Below the pieces are notes generated by a model. It was not told the origin of the DNA, ran no database searches, and saw only the letters and a list, made by a program, of their open reading frames with translations. Below are positions 9,832 to 17,988 of a DNA stretch of 42,698 bases, piece after piece. The stretch lies in contig JAAYQT010000156.1 of assembly GCA_012519165.1 (NCBI GenBank), positions 1-42,698 of the forward strand. Direction: 5' to 3'. The position numbers were made by a program, and so were the translations under genes. This stretch comes from Synergistaceae bacterium (lineage in GTDB: Bacteria > Synergistota > Synergistia > Synergistales > Aminobacteriaceae). The stretch's first letter is position 1; each line of letters begins with the position of its first letter.

Positions 9832-10869
9832 ATGACAAAAGCAGTAGAGATCGGCGGGCTTAAAATAGGGGGCGGTAACCCGGTAAGAGTGGAGAGTATG
9901 CTGAAAATCCCCCTTTCAGACAAAGAAAAGTGTTACGAGCAGTGCGCCTACCTGGCAAAACTTGGCTGCGAACTGGTCAGGGCCGCTTTTCCTTCGGTCA
10001 CACTGACGGAAGACCTGGCCTGGCTTGCAAAGAACTCACCCATCCCCCTCATGGCGGATATTCATTTTGACGCATCCCTTGCCGTGGCGGCGCTTGAGGC
10101 AGGAGTTCCGTCCATAAGAATAAACCCCGGCAACATGGCACGGGGGATTGCAGACGTGGTGGCCTGCGCCAGGGAGAGAAGGGCGGTAATCAGAATAGGC
10201 GCAAACAGCGGCTCCCTTAACTCGGCCCAGTTAAAAAGGGCGGGGGGCGTCAGATCGGACGCACTGGCCGCAGCCGCGGAGGAACAGCTTAAAATTTTAC
10301 TGGACCAGGGCTTTGACGATGTAATACTTTCTGCCAAGTCCACTTCGGCGCCGGAGACTGTGCGAGCCAACTCCCTGCTTGCCCTCAAATATCCTGACCT
10401 GCCCTTCCATATCGGCATTACTGAATCGGGGTTTGGAAGGGACGGCCTGATAAAAAGCGCGTCCGGGCTGGCCCTGCTGCTGGCCCAGGGAATAGGGGAC
10501 ACCATAAGAATCAGCCTCTCGGAAGCCCCGGAGGAGGAGGTGCGGGCGGGTTACTCCCTGCTCAAAGCCCTTGAACTCCGCCACAGGGGAGGGGCGCTCA
10601 TCTCCTGTCCTACTTGCGGCCGAAAGAGGATTGACGTAATGGGACTAGCGGCCCTTGTTTCGCCTCACCTGGAAGATCTCCCCGACGGCATGACGGTGGC
10701 GGTTATGGGGTGCGAGGTAAACGGCCCCGGAGAAGCCCGGGATGCCGACTTCGGAATCGCCGGGTCCCGGGGCGGCGCGGTAATATTCCGAAAGGGCAGG
10801 GTCTTACGGGAGGTTCCCCTGGAAAGGGCCGCGGAGTTTCTGCTCCAGGCGGCTCAAGAGGACTTTTAA
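9832..10869 (+). CDS. ispG: 4-hydroxy-3-methylbut-2-en-1-yl diphosphate synthase (GcpE)
   Basis: IGGGNPVRVESM, MADIHFDASLAVAALEAG, INPGN, SCPTCGR, CEVNGPGEARDADFG. Confidence 0.93.
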   Translation: MTKAVEIGGLKIGGGNPVRVESMLKIPLSDKEKCYEQCAYLAKLGCELVRAAFPSVTLTEDLAWLAKNSPIPLMADIHFDASLAVAALEAGVPSIRINPGNMARGIADVVACARERRAVIRIGANSGSLNSAQLKRAGGVRSDALAAAAEEQLKILLDQGFDDVILSAKSTSAPETVRANSLLALKYPDLPFHIGITESGFGRDGLIKSASGLALLLAQGIGDTIRISLSEAPEEEVRAGYSLLKALELRHRGGALISCPTCGRKRIDVMGLAALVSPHLEDLPDGMTVAVMGCEVNGPGEARDADFGIAGSRGGAVIFRKGRVLREVPLERAAEFLLQAAQEDF

Positions 10870-10879
10870 GACAGGGCGT

Positions 10880-10900
10880 CCGAATACCGCGAATATTCGG
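10880..10900. repeat. Inverted repeat CCGAATA-N7-TATTCGG, also containing the 10-bp palindrome CGAATATTCG
   Basis: Read directly in the ispG/zinc-ribbon intergenic region. Confidence 0.55.
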
Positions 10901-10917
10901 CGTACCTTTAAGAGTAA

Positions 10918-10941
10918 TTTTTTGCAATAGGAGGCAAAAAA
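10918..10941 (+). promoter_or_regulatory. Perfect 8-bp inverted repeat TTTTTTGC-AATAGGAG-GCAAAAAA with the Shine-Dalgarno in the loop and the 3' arm reaching the ATG
   Basis: Directly visible in the sequence upstream of the small zinc-ribbon ORF. Confidence 0.6.
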
Positions 10942-11117
10942 TGAAAAACACCCGGCTTTTCCGCTGCGCATCCTGCGGCGAAGAGTTCCGCCTCGGAGAA
11001 AGAGACAGAACGCTTCGCTGCCCGGAATGCAGAGGCAAAACCCTGATCCTGCTGGAAGGGGAGAGCCTCTCCAGGAGCAAGTGCGGCAGCTGTACTGCAA
11101 GCTCCTGCTCCACCTGA
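10941..11117 (+). CDS. Small (58 aa) zinc-ribbon protein with Cys-rich C-terminal tail
   Basis: MKNTRLFRCASCGEEFRLGERDRTLRCPECRGKTLILLEGESLSRSKCGSCTASSCST; two CxxC pairs; AGGAGG 7 nt before the ATG. Confidence 0.8.
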   Translation: MKNTRLFRCASCGEEFRLGERDRTLRCPECRGKTLILLEGESLSRSKCGSCTASSCST

Positions 11118-11131
11118 GGGGTTTAAACCAG

Positions 11132-11158
11132 GGGCGGCCGGCGGCCGCCCATTTTTTT
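11132..11158 (+). terminator. Rho-independent terminator
   Basis: GGGCGGCC-GGC-GGCCGCCC followed by ATTTTTTT, between convergent genes. Confidence 0.88.
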
Positions 11159-11564
11159 ACAATATGGACGATATGGAAAGATCGATGGTCTTTATGCCTC
11201 TGACGGCGGACAGAGCGTCGGTAAACTCTTTTATTGTCCTGCCGTTGCCTTTAAGCACAATGCACTCCAGGCAGTGGTCGTGATCCACGTGCACATGGGT
11301 GGTGCATATAATAGACTCCACGAAGTCGTGCTGCAGGGATGTAAGGGATGACGACGCGTCCTTTACGTGATGGTCGTACATAATTGTGACGGTGCCGAAA
11401 ACCGCGCCCTCCCCCCGGGACCAGATCTCCCTGGACAGCTTCTCCCTGATAAGCTGTCTGAGGGCCTCGGACCTGTTCTGGAGCCCCTTGCCCTGGATGT
11501 AAAGGTCAAACTCAGCCAAAAGGGAAGCGGGTACTGCAACACCGAAACGAACGAGCGGATCCAT
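11157..11564 (-). CDS. nikR: Nickel-responsive transcriptional regulator NikR (RHH + ACT)
   Basis: RFGVAVPASLLAEFDLYIQGKGLQNRSEALRQLIREKL; HVKDASSSLTSLQHDFVESIICTTHVHVDHDHCLECIVLKG. Confidence 0.93.
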   Translation of the reverse strand: MDPLVRFGVAVPASLLAEFDLYIQGKGLQNRSEALRQLIREKLSREIWSRGEGAVFGTVTIMYDHHVKDASSSLTSLQHDFVESIICTTHVHVDHDHCLECIVLKGNGRTIKEFTDALSAVRGIKTIDLSISSIL

Positions 11565-11595
11565 AAAAACGCCTCCTGTCCATAATTCTCCATGG

Positions 11596-11603
11596 AGTAT
11601 AAT
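11596..11603. promoter_or_regulatory. Overlapping divergent -10-like hexamers (TATAAT on +, TATACT on -) beside palindrome CTCCATGGAG
   Basis: ctccatggagtataat between nikR and the 11636 CDS; no clear -35. Confidence 0.3.
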
Positions 11604-11635
11604 AAACCCAGATTCAGAGTTTGGGGGAATTTATT

Positions 11636-12220
11636 TTGAACGAACCCTTCTTTATCAGGTTGAGGGGCGAAAAGACAAAAAGCTCTCTCTCTTTGGGCGC
11701 CGACGACAAGGAGGAAAGCCTTTTCGCGGTCCTTCCCCCGGGAGTTAAGACGGGGGAAGCTTTTCTGCGGAAAGCAAATGCTTTTTTAATCCCGGAGGAG
11801 GGGGACTGTTGCGCTGCCCTTCTTGACGACGGGGGAAACGTCCTGTTCAGGTTCAAGGGGACGGACGGTACCAAGGACTCTGCAGGATCGCAGGCCTTCC
11901 CCCTGTTCCTGCTGGGCCCGTTTCTGTGGGGCGGGGCTACGGAGGGCGGCATGATGCGCGCTGACCACGTTCAAAACCTCTCCCGGGCCGGAGCGGAAGT
12001 TGTAGTGGCGCATTGCCGGGCTGAACCGTGCAGGATGGACGTTTTGCGGGCCATCGCCCGGACAAGGGCGGCGGAAAACAAAATTTATTTTATCCTGACT
12101 ACCGCCGCCGAGCCCCCGTCCATCTTCGGACCCTCGGGCGAGGAGCTGCCCTCCCGTAAAGTACCCGGAGGCGCCGAGTACCTTCTTGAACGGGAGAATT
12201 TGCCGCCCCTCTTAAGATAA
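11636..12220 (+). CDS. Divergent nitrilase/carbon-nitrogen hydrolase-like protein, probably catalytically degenerate
   Basis: VQNLSRAGAEVVVAHCRAEPCRMDVLRAIARTRAAENKIYFILTTA resembles the C-terminal half of CN-hydrolases; TTG start after GGGGG (upstream TTG at 11621 also in frame). Confidence 0.5.
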   Translation: MNEPFFIRLRGEKTKSSLSLGADDKEESLFAVLPPGVKTGEAFLRKANAFLIPEEGDCCAALLDDGGNVLFRFKGTDGTKDSAGSQAFPLFLLGPFLWGGATEGGMMRADHVQNLSRAGAEVVVAHCRAEPCRMDVLRAIARTRAAENKIYFILTTAAEPPSIFGPSGEELPSRKVPGGAEYLLERENLPPLLR

Positions 12221-12254
12221 TCACTTGCCTAAACCCCGCCCGGCTGTAACCCTG

Positions 12255-12263
12255 TGCTAAAAT
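12255..12263 (+). promoter_or_regulatory. Putative extended -10 promoter element upstream of yebC (TGCTAAAAT)
   Basis: TGnTAAAAT about 100 nt upstream of the yebC start; no clear -35. Confidence 0.3.
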
Positions 12264-12360
12264 ATCATGGAGGCTGCGCAGTATCCGTCGCAGGATTATT
12301 ATGACGGTAAAAGGCCGTTGTTAAATATATTTTTATTTCAATACTAAAGAGGTGATCTTT

Positions 12361-13113
12361 TTGGCCGGACATTCAAAATGGGCAAATATTAAACACAGAA
12401 AAGCGGCGCAGGACGCCAAGAGAGGAAATCTTTTCCAAAAACTGGTAAAGGCCGTAATAATTGCAGCAAAAGAGGGGGGAGGAGACCCCGCCCTTAACAT
12501 ACGCCTAAAAGCCGCCATAGACAGGGCCAGGGCCGCCAGCGTGCCGAACGACAACATCATGCGGGGCATCAAGAGGGGCACGGGGGAGATAGAGGGCGCC
12601 CAGTACGAAGAAATAACCTACGAAGTCTACGGCCCGGGCGGAGTGGCCATCCTGGTAGAGGCCCTCACTGACAACAGAAACCGCACCGCCTCGGAGATGC
12701 GGGCTCTGCTCTCCCGAAACGGGGGAGTCCTGGGCGAATCGGGCAGCGTTGCCTGGATGTTCGAACGAAGAGGAATAATCTCGGTAAAGGGCGCCGATAT
12801 AGACGAAGAGGCCCTTATGACTGCCGCTCTTGACGGGGGCGCCGAGGACCTGGAGGAAATGGACGACGGTTTTGAAATCTACTCCGATCCCTCCATGGCC
12901 CAGGAGATAAAAGAGGCGCTGGAGTCGGCCGGCTACTCCGTCGAGAGGGCCGAAACCACCATGTCGCCCAAAAACACGGTAGAGGTTTCCGACCCGGAAA
13001 CGGCCCGTAAAGTCCTTCGCCTAATGGACCTCCTTGAAGAGCATGACGATGCTCAGAATGTCTACGGAAACTTTGACATTCCGGACGAAATCATGGAAAG
13101 CATGGAAGGATAG
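12361..13113 (+). CDS. yebC: YebC/PmpR family protein
   Basis: MAGHSKWANIKHRKAAQDAKRGNLFQKL, GGDPALNIRLKAAIDRARAASVPNDNI; TTG start preceded by GAGGTG. Confidence 0.95.
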   Translation: MAGHSKWANIKHRKAAQDAKRGNLFQKLVKAVIIAAKEGGGDPALNIRLKAAIDRARAASVPNDNIMRGIKRGTGEIEGAQYEEITYEVYGPGGVAILVEALTDNRNRTASEMRALLSRNGGVLGESGSVAWMFERRGIISVKGADIDEEALMTAALDGGAEDLEEMDDGFEIYSDPSMAQEIKEALESAGYSVERAETTMSPKNTVEVSDPETARKVLRLMDLLEEHDDAQNVYGNFDIPDEIMESMEG

Positions 13114-13123
13114 AAAGAAAAAG

Positions 13124-13651
13124 TTGCAAAAATGTATCGGAATCGATCCGGGCCTGGGCAGACTGGGCTTTGCTTCAGTAGTCCGGGAGGGGGCCGTTTT
13201 CCGCGCCCTCTCCTACGGATGCGTTGAAACCCCTCCGGGGGCGCCCGTTCCCCTTCGGCTGGAGATGATCTACGAAAAGATAGGGGAGCAGATCGAGCTC
13301 TGCTCCCCTGATTTTATGTCCGTGGAAAAACTTTTCTTCGGAAGAAACATTACCACCGCCGAGTACGTTTGGCAGGCCAGAGGAGTAATTCTGCTCCTCG
13401 CCGCCCAACGGGGGCTGCCGGTGGTGGAACCGAAGCCTTCCCAGGTAAAGCTGGCGGTCTGCGGGTATGGCACGGCCCCAAAGGAGCAGGTGCAGAAGAT
13501 GGTGAGCCGTATAATGAACCTTGACCGGCTTCCTAAACCGGACGACGCGGCGGACGCCCTCGCTGCGGCGGCGGCGGGCTTTTTTCTCTTTGCGGAGAAC
13601 AGAAGAAGGGCGAGGGCGGGAGGAACCGATGCTGCGTTTTCTTTCAGGTAA
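13124..13651 (+). CDS. ruvC: Crossover junction endodeoxyribonuclease RuvC
   Basis: CIGIDPGLGRLGFASV, VEKLFFGRNITTAEYVWQARGVIL, PSQVKLAVCGYGTAPKEQVQKMV, KPDDAADALAAA; TTG start. Confidence 0.93.
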   Translation: MQKCIGIDPGLGRLGFASVVREGAVFRALSYGCVETPPGAPVPLRLEMIYEKIGEQIELCSPDFMSVEKLFFGRNITTAEYVWQARGVILLLAAQRGLPVVEPKPSQVKLAVCGYGTAPKEQVQKMVSRIMNLDRLPKPDDAADALAAAAAGFFLFAENRRRARAGGTDAAFSFR

Positions 13652-14225
13652 TGTCGTATCCGTATCGGACAATATTGTGGTCCTGGACGTAAACGGTCTG
13701 GGCTTCGAGCTTGCCTGCACGGGACGGGCGGCCGCCCAGTGCAGGGAAGGGGAGCGGGCCTCCATGGTCGTTTATCTTCAGTACTCCGACGCAGGAGCCT
13801 CCCTATTCGGGTTTGCCGACGAACGGGAAAGGGACTTTTTCTTAAAACTTATAACGGTCAAGGGCATTGGCGGCAGGATGGGCATGAACATCCTTAAATC
13901 CGCGCCTGCAGAAAGAGTGGCGGGCTGGATTATGTCGTCAGATACGGACTCCCTCTCCACCCTTCCGGGCGTGGGCAAAAAAACCGCCGAGCGGCTCTGC
14001 TTCGAGATGAGGCGCCATTTTGAAACAAAGGAAGGGGTGTTCGCAGCCCTCGCAGGCGAACCTGGCGCCGTGGAAATTGCCCTTGAGGCCCTTAGATCCC
14101 TGGGCTTCTCCCATGGAGACGGGGCGGCAATTTTCAGAAAGTTAAAGGCGGACGGGGCCTTAAGTGAAGACTCCGGTCCGGAGGAGCTTATCCGGATGGC
14201 CCTTAAAGAATTGAAGAGGAATTGA
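13629..14225 (+). CDS. ruvA: Holliday junction branch migration protein RuvA
   Basis: MLRFLSGNVVSVSDNIVVLDVNGLGFELAC, LITVKGIGGRMGMNIL, LPGVGKKTAERLCFEM. Confidence 0.93.
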   Translation: MLRFLSGNVVSVSDNIVVLDVNGLGFELACTGRAAAQCREGERASMVVYLQYSDAGASLFGFADERERDFFLKLITVKGIGGRMGMNILKSAPAERVAGWIMSSDTDSLSTLPGVGKKTAERLCFEMRRHFETKEGVFAALAGEPGAVEIALEALRSLGFSHGDGAAIFRKLKADGALSEDSGPEELIRMALKELKRN

Positions 14226-14236
14226 GGTGATTCCCT

Positions 14237-15280
14237 TTGACCGAGGATAAACGGAGATTCCTCGACCCGGCAGACGGAAGAGAAGAAGACGAACCCTCTC
14301 TCCGCCCTTTGTCCCTGCAGGAATTCGTCGGCCAGGAAAAACTCAAGGAAAAACTTTCCATCTTCATCAGGGCGGCCAGGCGGAGGAACGAAGCGCTGGA
14401 CCACTGCCTGTTTTACGGCCCTCCGGGCCTTGGCAAGACCACTCTTGCGAGCATCATCGCAAAGGAGATGGGGGGCCAGCTGCGGGTAACCACCGGCCCC
14501 GCCCTTGAAAAAACGGGAGACCTTGCGGCAATTCTCTCTAACCTGGAGCCCTACGACGTGCTCTTCATCGACGAAATCCATCGGCTGCCCACCACCGTGG
14601 AGGAGATTCTCTACCCCGGAATGGAGGATTTTTCGCTTCACATAATAGTCGGCAAAGGCCCCCTGGCAAACAACATCTGCCTCTCCCTTCCAAGGTTTAC
14701 CCTGGTGGGGGCCACCACCAGGCTTGGCCTTCTTTCATCGCCCCTCCGGACGAGGTTCGGCATAGTGGAGCAGCTCTCCCCTTACAGCGAGGAAGAACTC
14801 GGCTCCATTGTTGCCAGGGGCGCCAGAGTCCTCGGCATATCGGTGGGGGAGGACGCCGCCCTTGAAATAGCCGCCCGGTCCAGGGGAACTCCAAGAATTG
14901 CCCTGCGCCTTCTGAGGAGGGTTAGGGACGTGGCAGAAGTAAGAGCCCTGGCATCCATAAACAGAGCTCTTGCATCGGCGGCCCTGGATATGCTAGGTCT
15001 GGACCCCGGCGGACTGGACGAATGGGACAGGCGGATCCTCAAGGTCATAGTCGAACTTTTCGACGGAGGCCCGGTAGGACTCTCCACCCTGGGGGCGGCC
15101 CTTAACGAAGAGGCACAGACCATCGAGGATATTTACGAGCCGTATCTCATCCAGCAGGGGTTTATCGAAAGAACGCCCCGGGGAAGGAAGGCCACCAGGC
15201 GGGCCTGGGAATACCTCGGGAAGACTCCCCCGGAGGAGATGCAGATTCAGTGGCAGCTCCAATTTTCGGAGGAGGAATAA
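14237..15280 (+). CDS. ruvB: Holliday junction branch migration helicase RuvB
   Basis: [60 protein letters not shown]. Confidence 0.97.
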   Translation: MTEDKRRFLDPADGREEDEPSLRPLSLQEFVGQEKLKEKLSIFIRAARRRNEALDHCLFYGPPGLGKTTLASIIAKEMGGQLRVTTGPALEKTGDLAAILSNLEPYDVLFIDEIHRLPTTVEEILYPGMEDFSLHIIVGKGPLANNICLSLPRFTLVGATTRLGLLSSPLRTRFGIVEQLSPYSEEELGSIVARGARVLGISVGEDAALEIAARSRGTPRIALRLLRRVRDVAEVRALASINRALASAALDMLGLDPGGLDEWDRRILKVIVELFDGGPVGLSTLGAALNEEAQTIEDIYEPYLIQQGFIERTPRGRKATRRAWEYLGKTPPEEMQIQWQLQFSEEE

Positions 15281-15283
15281 ACC

Positions 15284-15508
15284 TTGGAAAACATTGGCAA
15301 GTTCCTTGTTGCGGCAGGCGCGGCAATTGCCCTCGCCGGAGTTTTGTTGTGGGCGGGAGGGCGTTTTTTCCCCATGCTCGGGAGGCTTCCCGGGGATATA
15401 GTAATATCAAGAAAGAACTTGACCGTTTTCTTTCCCGTCACTACCATGATAATAATCAGCGTGGTTCTTACCGTATTGGCGAACCTGCTGTCGAAATGGA
15501 TAAAATAA
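15284..15508 (+). CDS. DUF2905 family small membrane protein
   Basis: GKFLVAAGAAIALAGVLLWAGGRFFPMLGRLPGDIVISRKNLTVFFPVTTMIIISVVLTVLANL. Confidence 0.85.
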   Translation: MENIGKFLVAAGAAIALAGVLLWAGGRFFPMLGRLPGDIVISRKNLTVFFPVTTMIIISVVLTVLANLLSKWIK

Positions 15509-15529
15509 TTCTTGAACGGAGGCCCCTAT

Positions 15530-16921
15530 ATGCTTCAACCATTCAAATTAACGCTGCGGGTTCTGACCCTGCTTATGCTTGTTTTAATTCCGTTCAGGGC
15601 GGACGCCCGGAACGTCTCGGTAGGGCTTTCCATCTCCCGTCCGTCCGTATCGGTATCCTCCGCCTCGGCCATAGGCGCCAGGGACGGCGCGGGTAAAAGC
15701 TTTAATCTTGGAAAATCCTGCGAAATAAAGTTTTCAGGAAAAAATTCCGTCTCAGCCGGAGGGCGGACTCTTCGCCTTCCCGTTACACTCTCCTCAAAAT
15801 CCCCCCTGGCATTTAATGGAAGGCGCTACCGGGGACATTTCAGGATAATTGACGCCGGAGGCAGTATTACCCTGATAAATGTTTTGGACTTGGAAGACTA
15901 CCTGCGGGGGGTTATAAAAATGGAGATTGACCCCAAGTGGCACCCGGAGGCTGTAAAGGCGCAGGCCATCGTATCCAGAACCTACGCGCTGAGGAGCGTT
16001 CTCCAGAATAAAGGCAGAAACGGGTACGATCTTCAGGACTCGGTCATGTCCCAGGTGTACAGGGGTATTAACGCCGAGGACAAAAGGTCCGACCAGGCCA
16101 TAAACGCGACCAGGGGAGTTGTAGTCCGTCACGGCAAAGATCTGGCCTTTACCCCCTTTCACTCCGACAGCGGGGGAAGCACTGCGGACGTCGCAGCGGT
16201 TTGGGGAGGCGTCATGCCCTACCTTAAGGGCGTTAAAGAGCCCTTTCCGTCCTCCTCGCCCAACGCGAACTGGGAGGTAAGGCTTTCCGCCTCCCAGGTA
16301 GAAAGCGCCCTTAAACAGGCAGGCGCAGACGTGGGTACCCTCAGAGAGCTTAAAATCGGCGATAAAGACTCCTTCGGAAGGCCCACCACGCTTATAGCTA
16401 TCGGCTCCGGAGGAACGAAGACTGTAAAAAGCCACGCCTTCAGAATGGCAGCAGGGAGTACTGTGATAAAGAGTACTTTTTTCTCTATCGATTCAGCGGG
16501 AGCGGCCGGACGGGCGCCCGTTGCCACCCCTCTCCCGGTTGCCGCCTCGTATCCGGCGACAGGGGCCGTCAAGGATGTGCCCACCTCCGATACTCCTATG
16601 ACAACAGCGGAAGAAAGACAGCTCACCGCCCTTACGGAACAGGGAGTCTTCAACGGAGAAGAGCTAATGGATATGCTAATGAACCCGAATAAGAGAAAAG
16701 GATATCTCATTCGCGCGCTAAGAACCAGAAGGCCCGCCGACACTCCACCTCCTTCATCCACGGCGGCGTCTGCTTCAGGCGGGATAGTATTCAGGGGGAA
16801 GGGCTGGGGCCACGGTGTCGGACTCTCCCAGTGGGGGACCAAGACTCTGGCCGAGCAGGGGTGGGATTATAAAAAAATAATCCTTCACTACTTTCCGGGG
16901 GTAACTATAGGCAAGATGTAG
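15530..16921 (+). CDS. SpoIID/LytB-domain protein (putative peptidoglycan lytic transglycosylase) with internal insertion
   Basis: VLDLEDYLRGVIKMEIDPKWHPEAVKAQAIVSRTYAL; FHSDSGGSTADVAAVWGG; GKGWGHGVGLSQWGTKTLAEQG. SD GGAGG precedes ATG 15530. Confidence 0.88.
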   Translation: MLQPFKLTLRVLTLLMLVLIPFRADARNVSVGLSISRPSVSVSSASAIGARDGAGKSFNLGKSCEIKFSGKNSVSAGGRTLRLPVTLSSKSPLAFNGRRYRGHFRIIDAGGSITLINVLDLEDYLRGVIKMEIDPKWHPEAVKAQAIVSRTYALRSVLQNKGRNGYDLQDSVMSQVYRGINAEDKRSDQAINATRGVVVRHGKDLAFTPFHSDSGGSTADVAAVWGGVMPYLKGVKEPFPSSSPNANWEVRLSASQVESALKQAGADVGTLRELKIGDKDSFGRPTTLIAIGSGGTKTVKSHAFRMAAGSTVIKSTFFSIDSAGAAGRAPVATPLPVAASYPATGAVKDVPTSDTPMTTAEERQLTALTEQGVFNGEELMDMLMNPNKRKGYLIRALRTRRPADTPPPSSTAASASGGIVFRGKGWGHGVGLSQWGTKTLAEQGWDYKKIILHYFPGVTIGKM

Positions 16922-17974
16922 GTGGTAAAACCTTTGAACCTTTTCGAAACGGACCTTTATGACTACTCTCTGCCGGAGGAACTCATCGCCCAAAACCCTG
17001 CCGACCCCAGAGACTCCTCGCGGCTGCTGGTTCTCTCCCGGCAGGGCGGCGGAATTACTCATTCGGTCTTCAGCTCCCTGGGGGAATTTCTTAAAGAAGG
17101 CGACCTTCTTGTTTTAAACGACACCAGGGTTATCCCTGCCAGGCTTTTTGGCCGGAAAGTCCCCGGTGGGGGAAGGGCAGAAATCCTTCTTCTTAAAGCT
17201 CTTGATTCCGGTTTTTCCAAGTGGGAAGCCCTGGTAAGGCCTGGAAGAAAAATACCTCCCGGGACCAGAATAAGCCTTGAGGACGGGACCGAGGTCCTGG
17301 CGGGGAGACGCCTGGACGAAGGGGTGAGAGTTGTTTCATTTCCGGCGGGAATAGACGTTCTGCCGCTGTTGGAGCGGATAGGCGAGACCCCCCTCCCCCC
17401 TTACATCACCAGGTCTTCAGCGCCCGGATCCTCCTACCAGACGGTCTTCGCAAAAAATGACGGATCCTCGGCGGCGCCCACGGCAAGCCTCCACTTTACT
17501 GAGTCTTTGCTGGAGAGGCTCCAAACGGAGAGGGGAGTCCGAACTGCGAGGCTTACTCTCCATGTCGGCCTTGGTACCTTCAGGCCGGTAAAATGCGCCG
17601 ACTTAAGGGCCCACAGGATCCACGAGGAATTTTGCGCATTGCCCGAAAACACCAGGGATATAATAGTTAAGACAAAAGCGGCGGGAGGAAGGGTTATTGC
17701 GGCGGGAACCACCTCCGCCCGTACCCTGGAGTCCTTCGCCCGGGAGGACGGCGCCCTGGACTGGGGCGAAAAGACCACCGGACTTTATATATACCCCGGT
17801 TATAAGTTCAAAGTAATCGACGGCCTTATAACAAACTTTCATCTTCCTAAAAGCTCGCTGCTCATGATGACGGCGGCCTTTGCGGGATACGGGCCTTTAA
17901 TGGCCGCCTATAAGGAGGCGATCGCCATGAAATACCGCTTCTTCTCATTCGGCGACGCCATGTTTGTTACGTAA
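16922..17974 (+). CDS. queA: S-adenosylmethionine:tRNA ribosyltransferase-isomerase
   Basis: DYSLPEELIAQNPADPRDSSRLLVL, LLVLNDTRVIPARLFG, LHVGLGTFRPV, LITNFHLPKSSLLMM; GTG start. Confidence 0.96.
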   Translation: MVKPLNLFETDLYDYSLPEELIAQNPADPRDSSRLLVLSRQGGGITHSVFSSLGEFLKEGDLLVLNDTRVIPARLFGRKVPGGGRAEILLLKALDSGFSKWEALVRPGRKIPPGTRISLEDGTEVLAGRRLDEGVRVVSFPAGIDVLPLLERIGETPLPPYITRSSAPGSSYQTVFAKNDGSSAAPTASLHFTESLLERLQTERGVRTARLTLHVGLGTFRPVKCADLRAHRIHEEFCALPENTRDIIVKTKAAGGRVIAAGTTSARTLESFAREDGALDWGEKTTGLYIYPGYKFKVIDGLITNFHLPKSSLLMMTAAFAGYGPLMAAYKEAIAMKYRFFSFGDAMFVT

Positions 17975-17988
17975 GAGAGGTGAAAAAT

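Noticed and set aside
11588-11597. CTCCATGGAG palindrome as a NikR operator
   Set aside because: Does not match the known NikR GTATGA-N16-TCATAC type operator; too short to claim.
13778-14641. 287-aa antisense ORF over ruvA/ruvB
   Set aside because: Opposite clear ruvA/ruvB; no domain recognisable.
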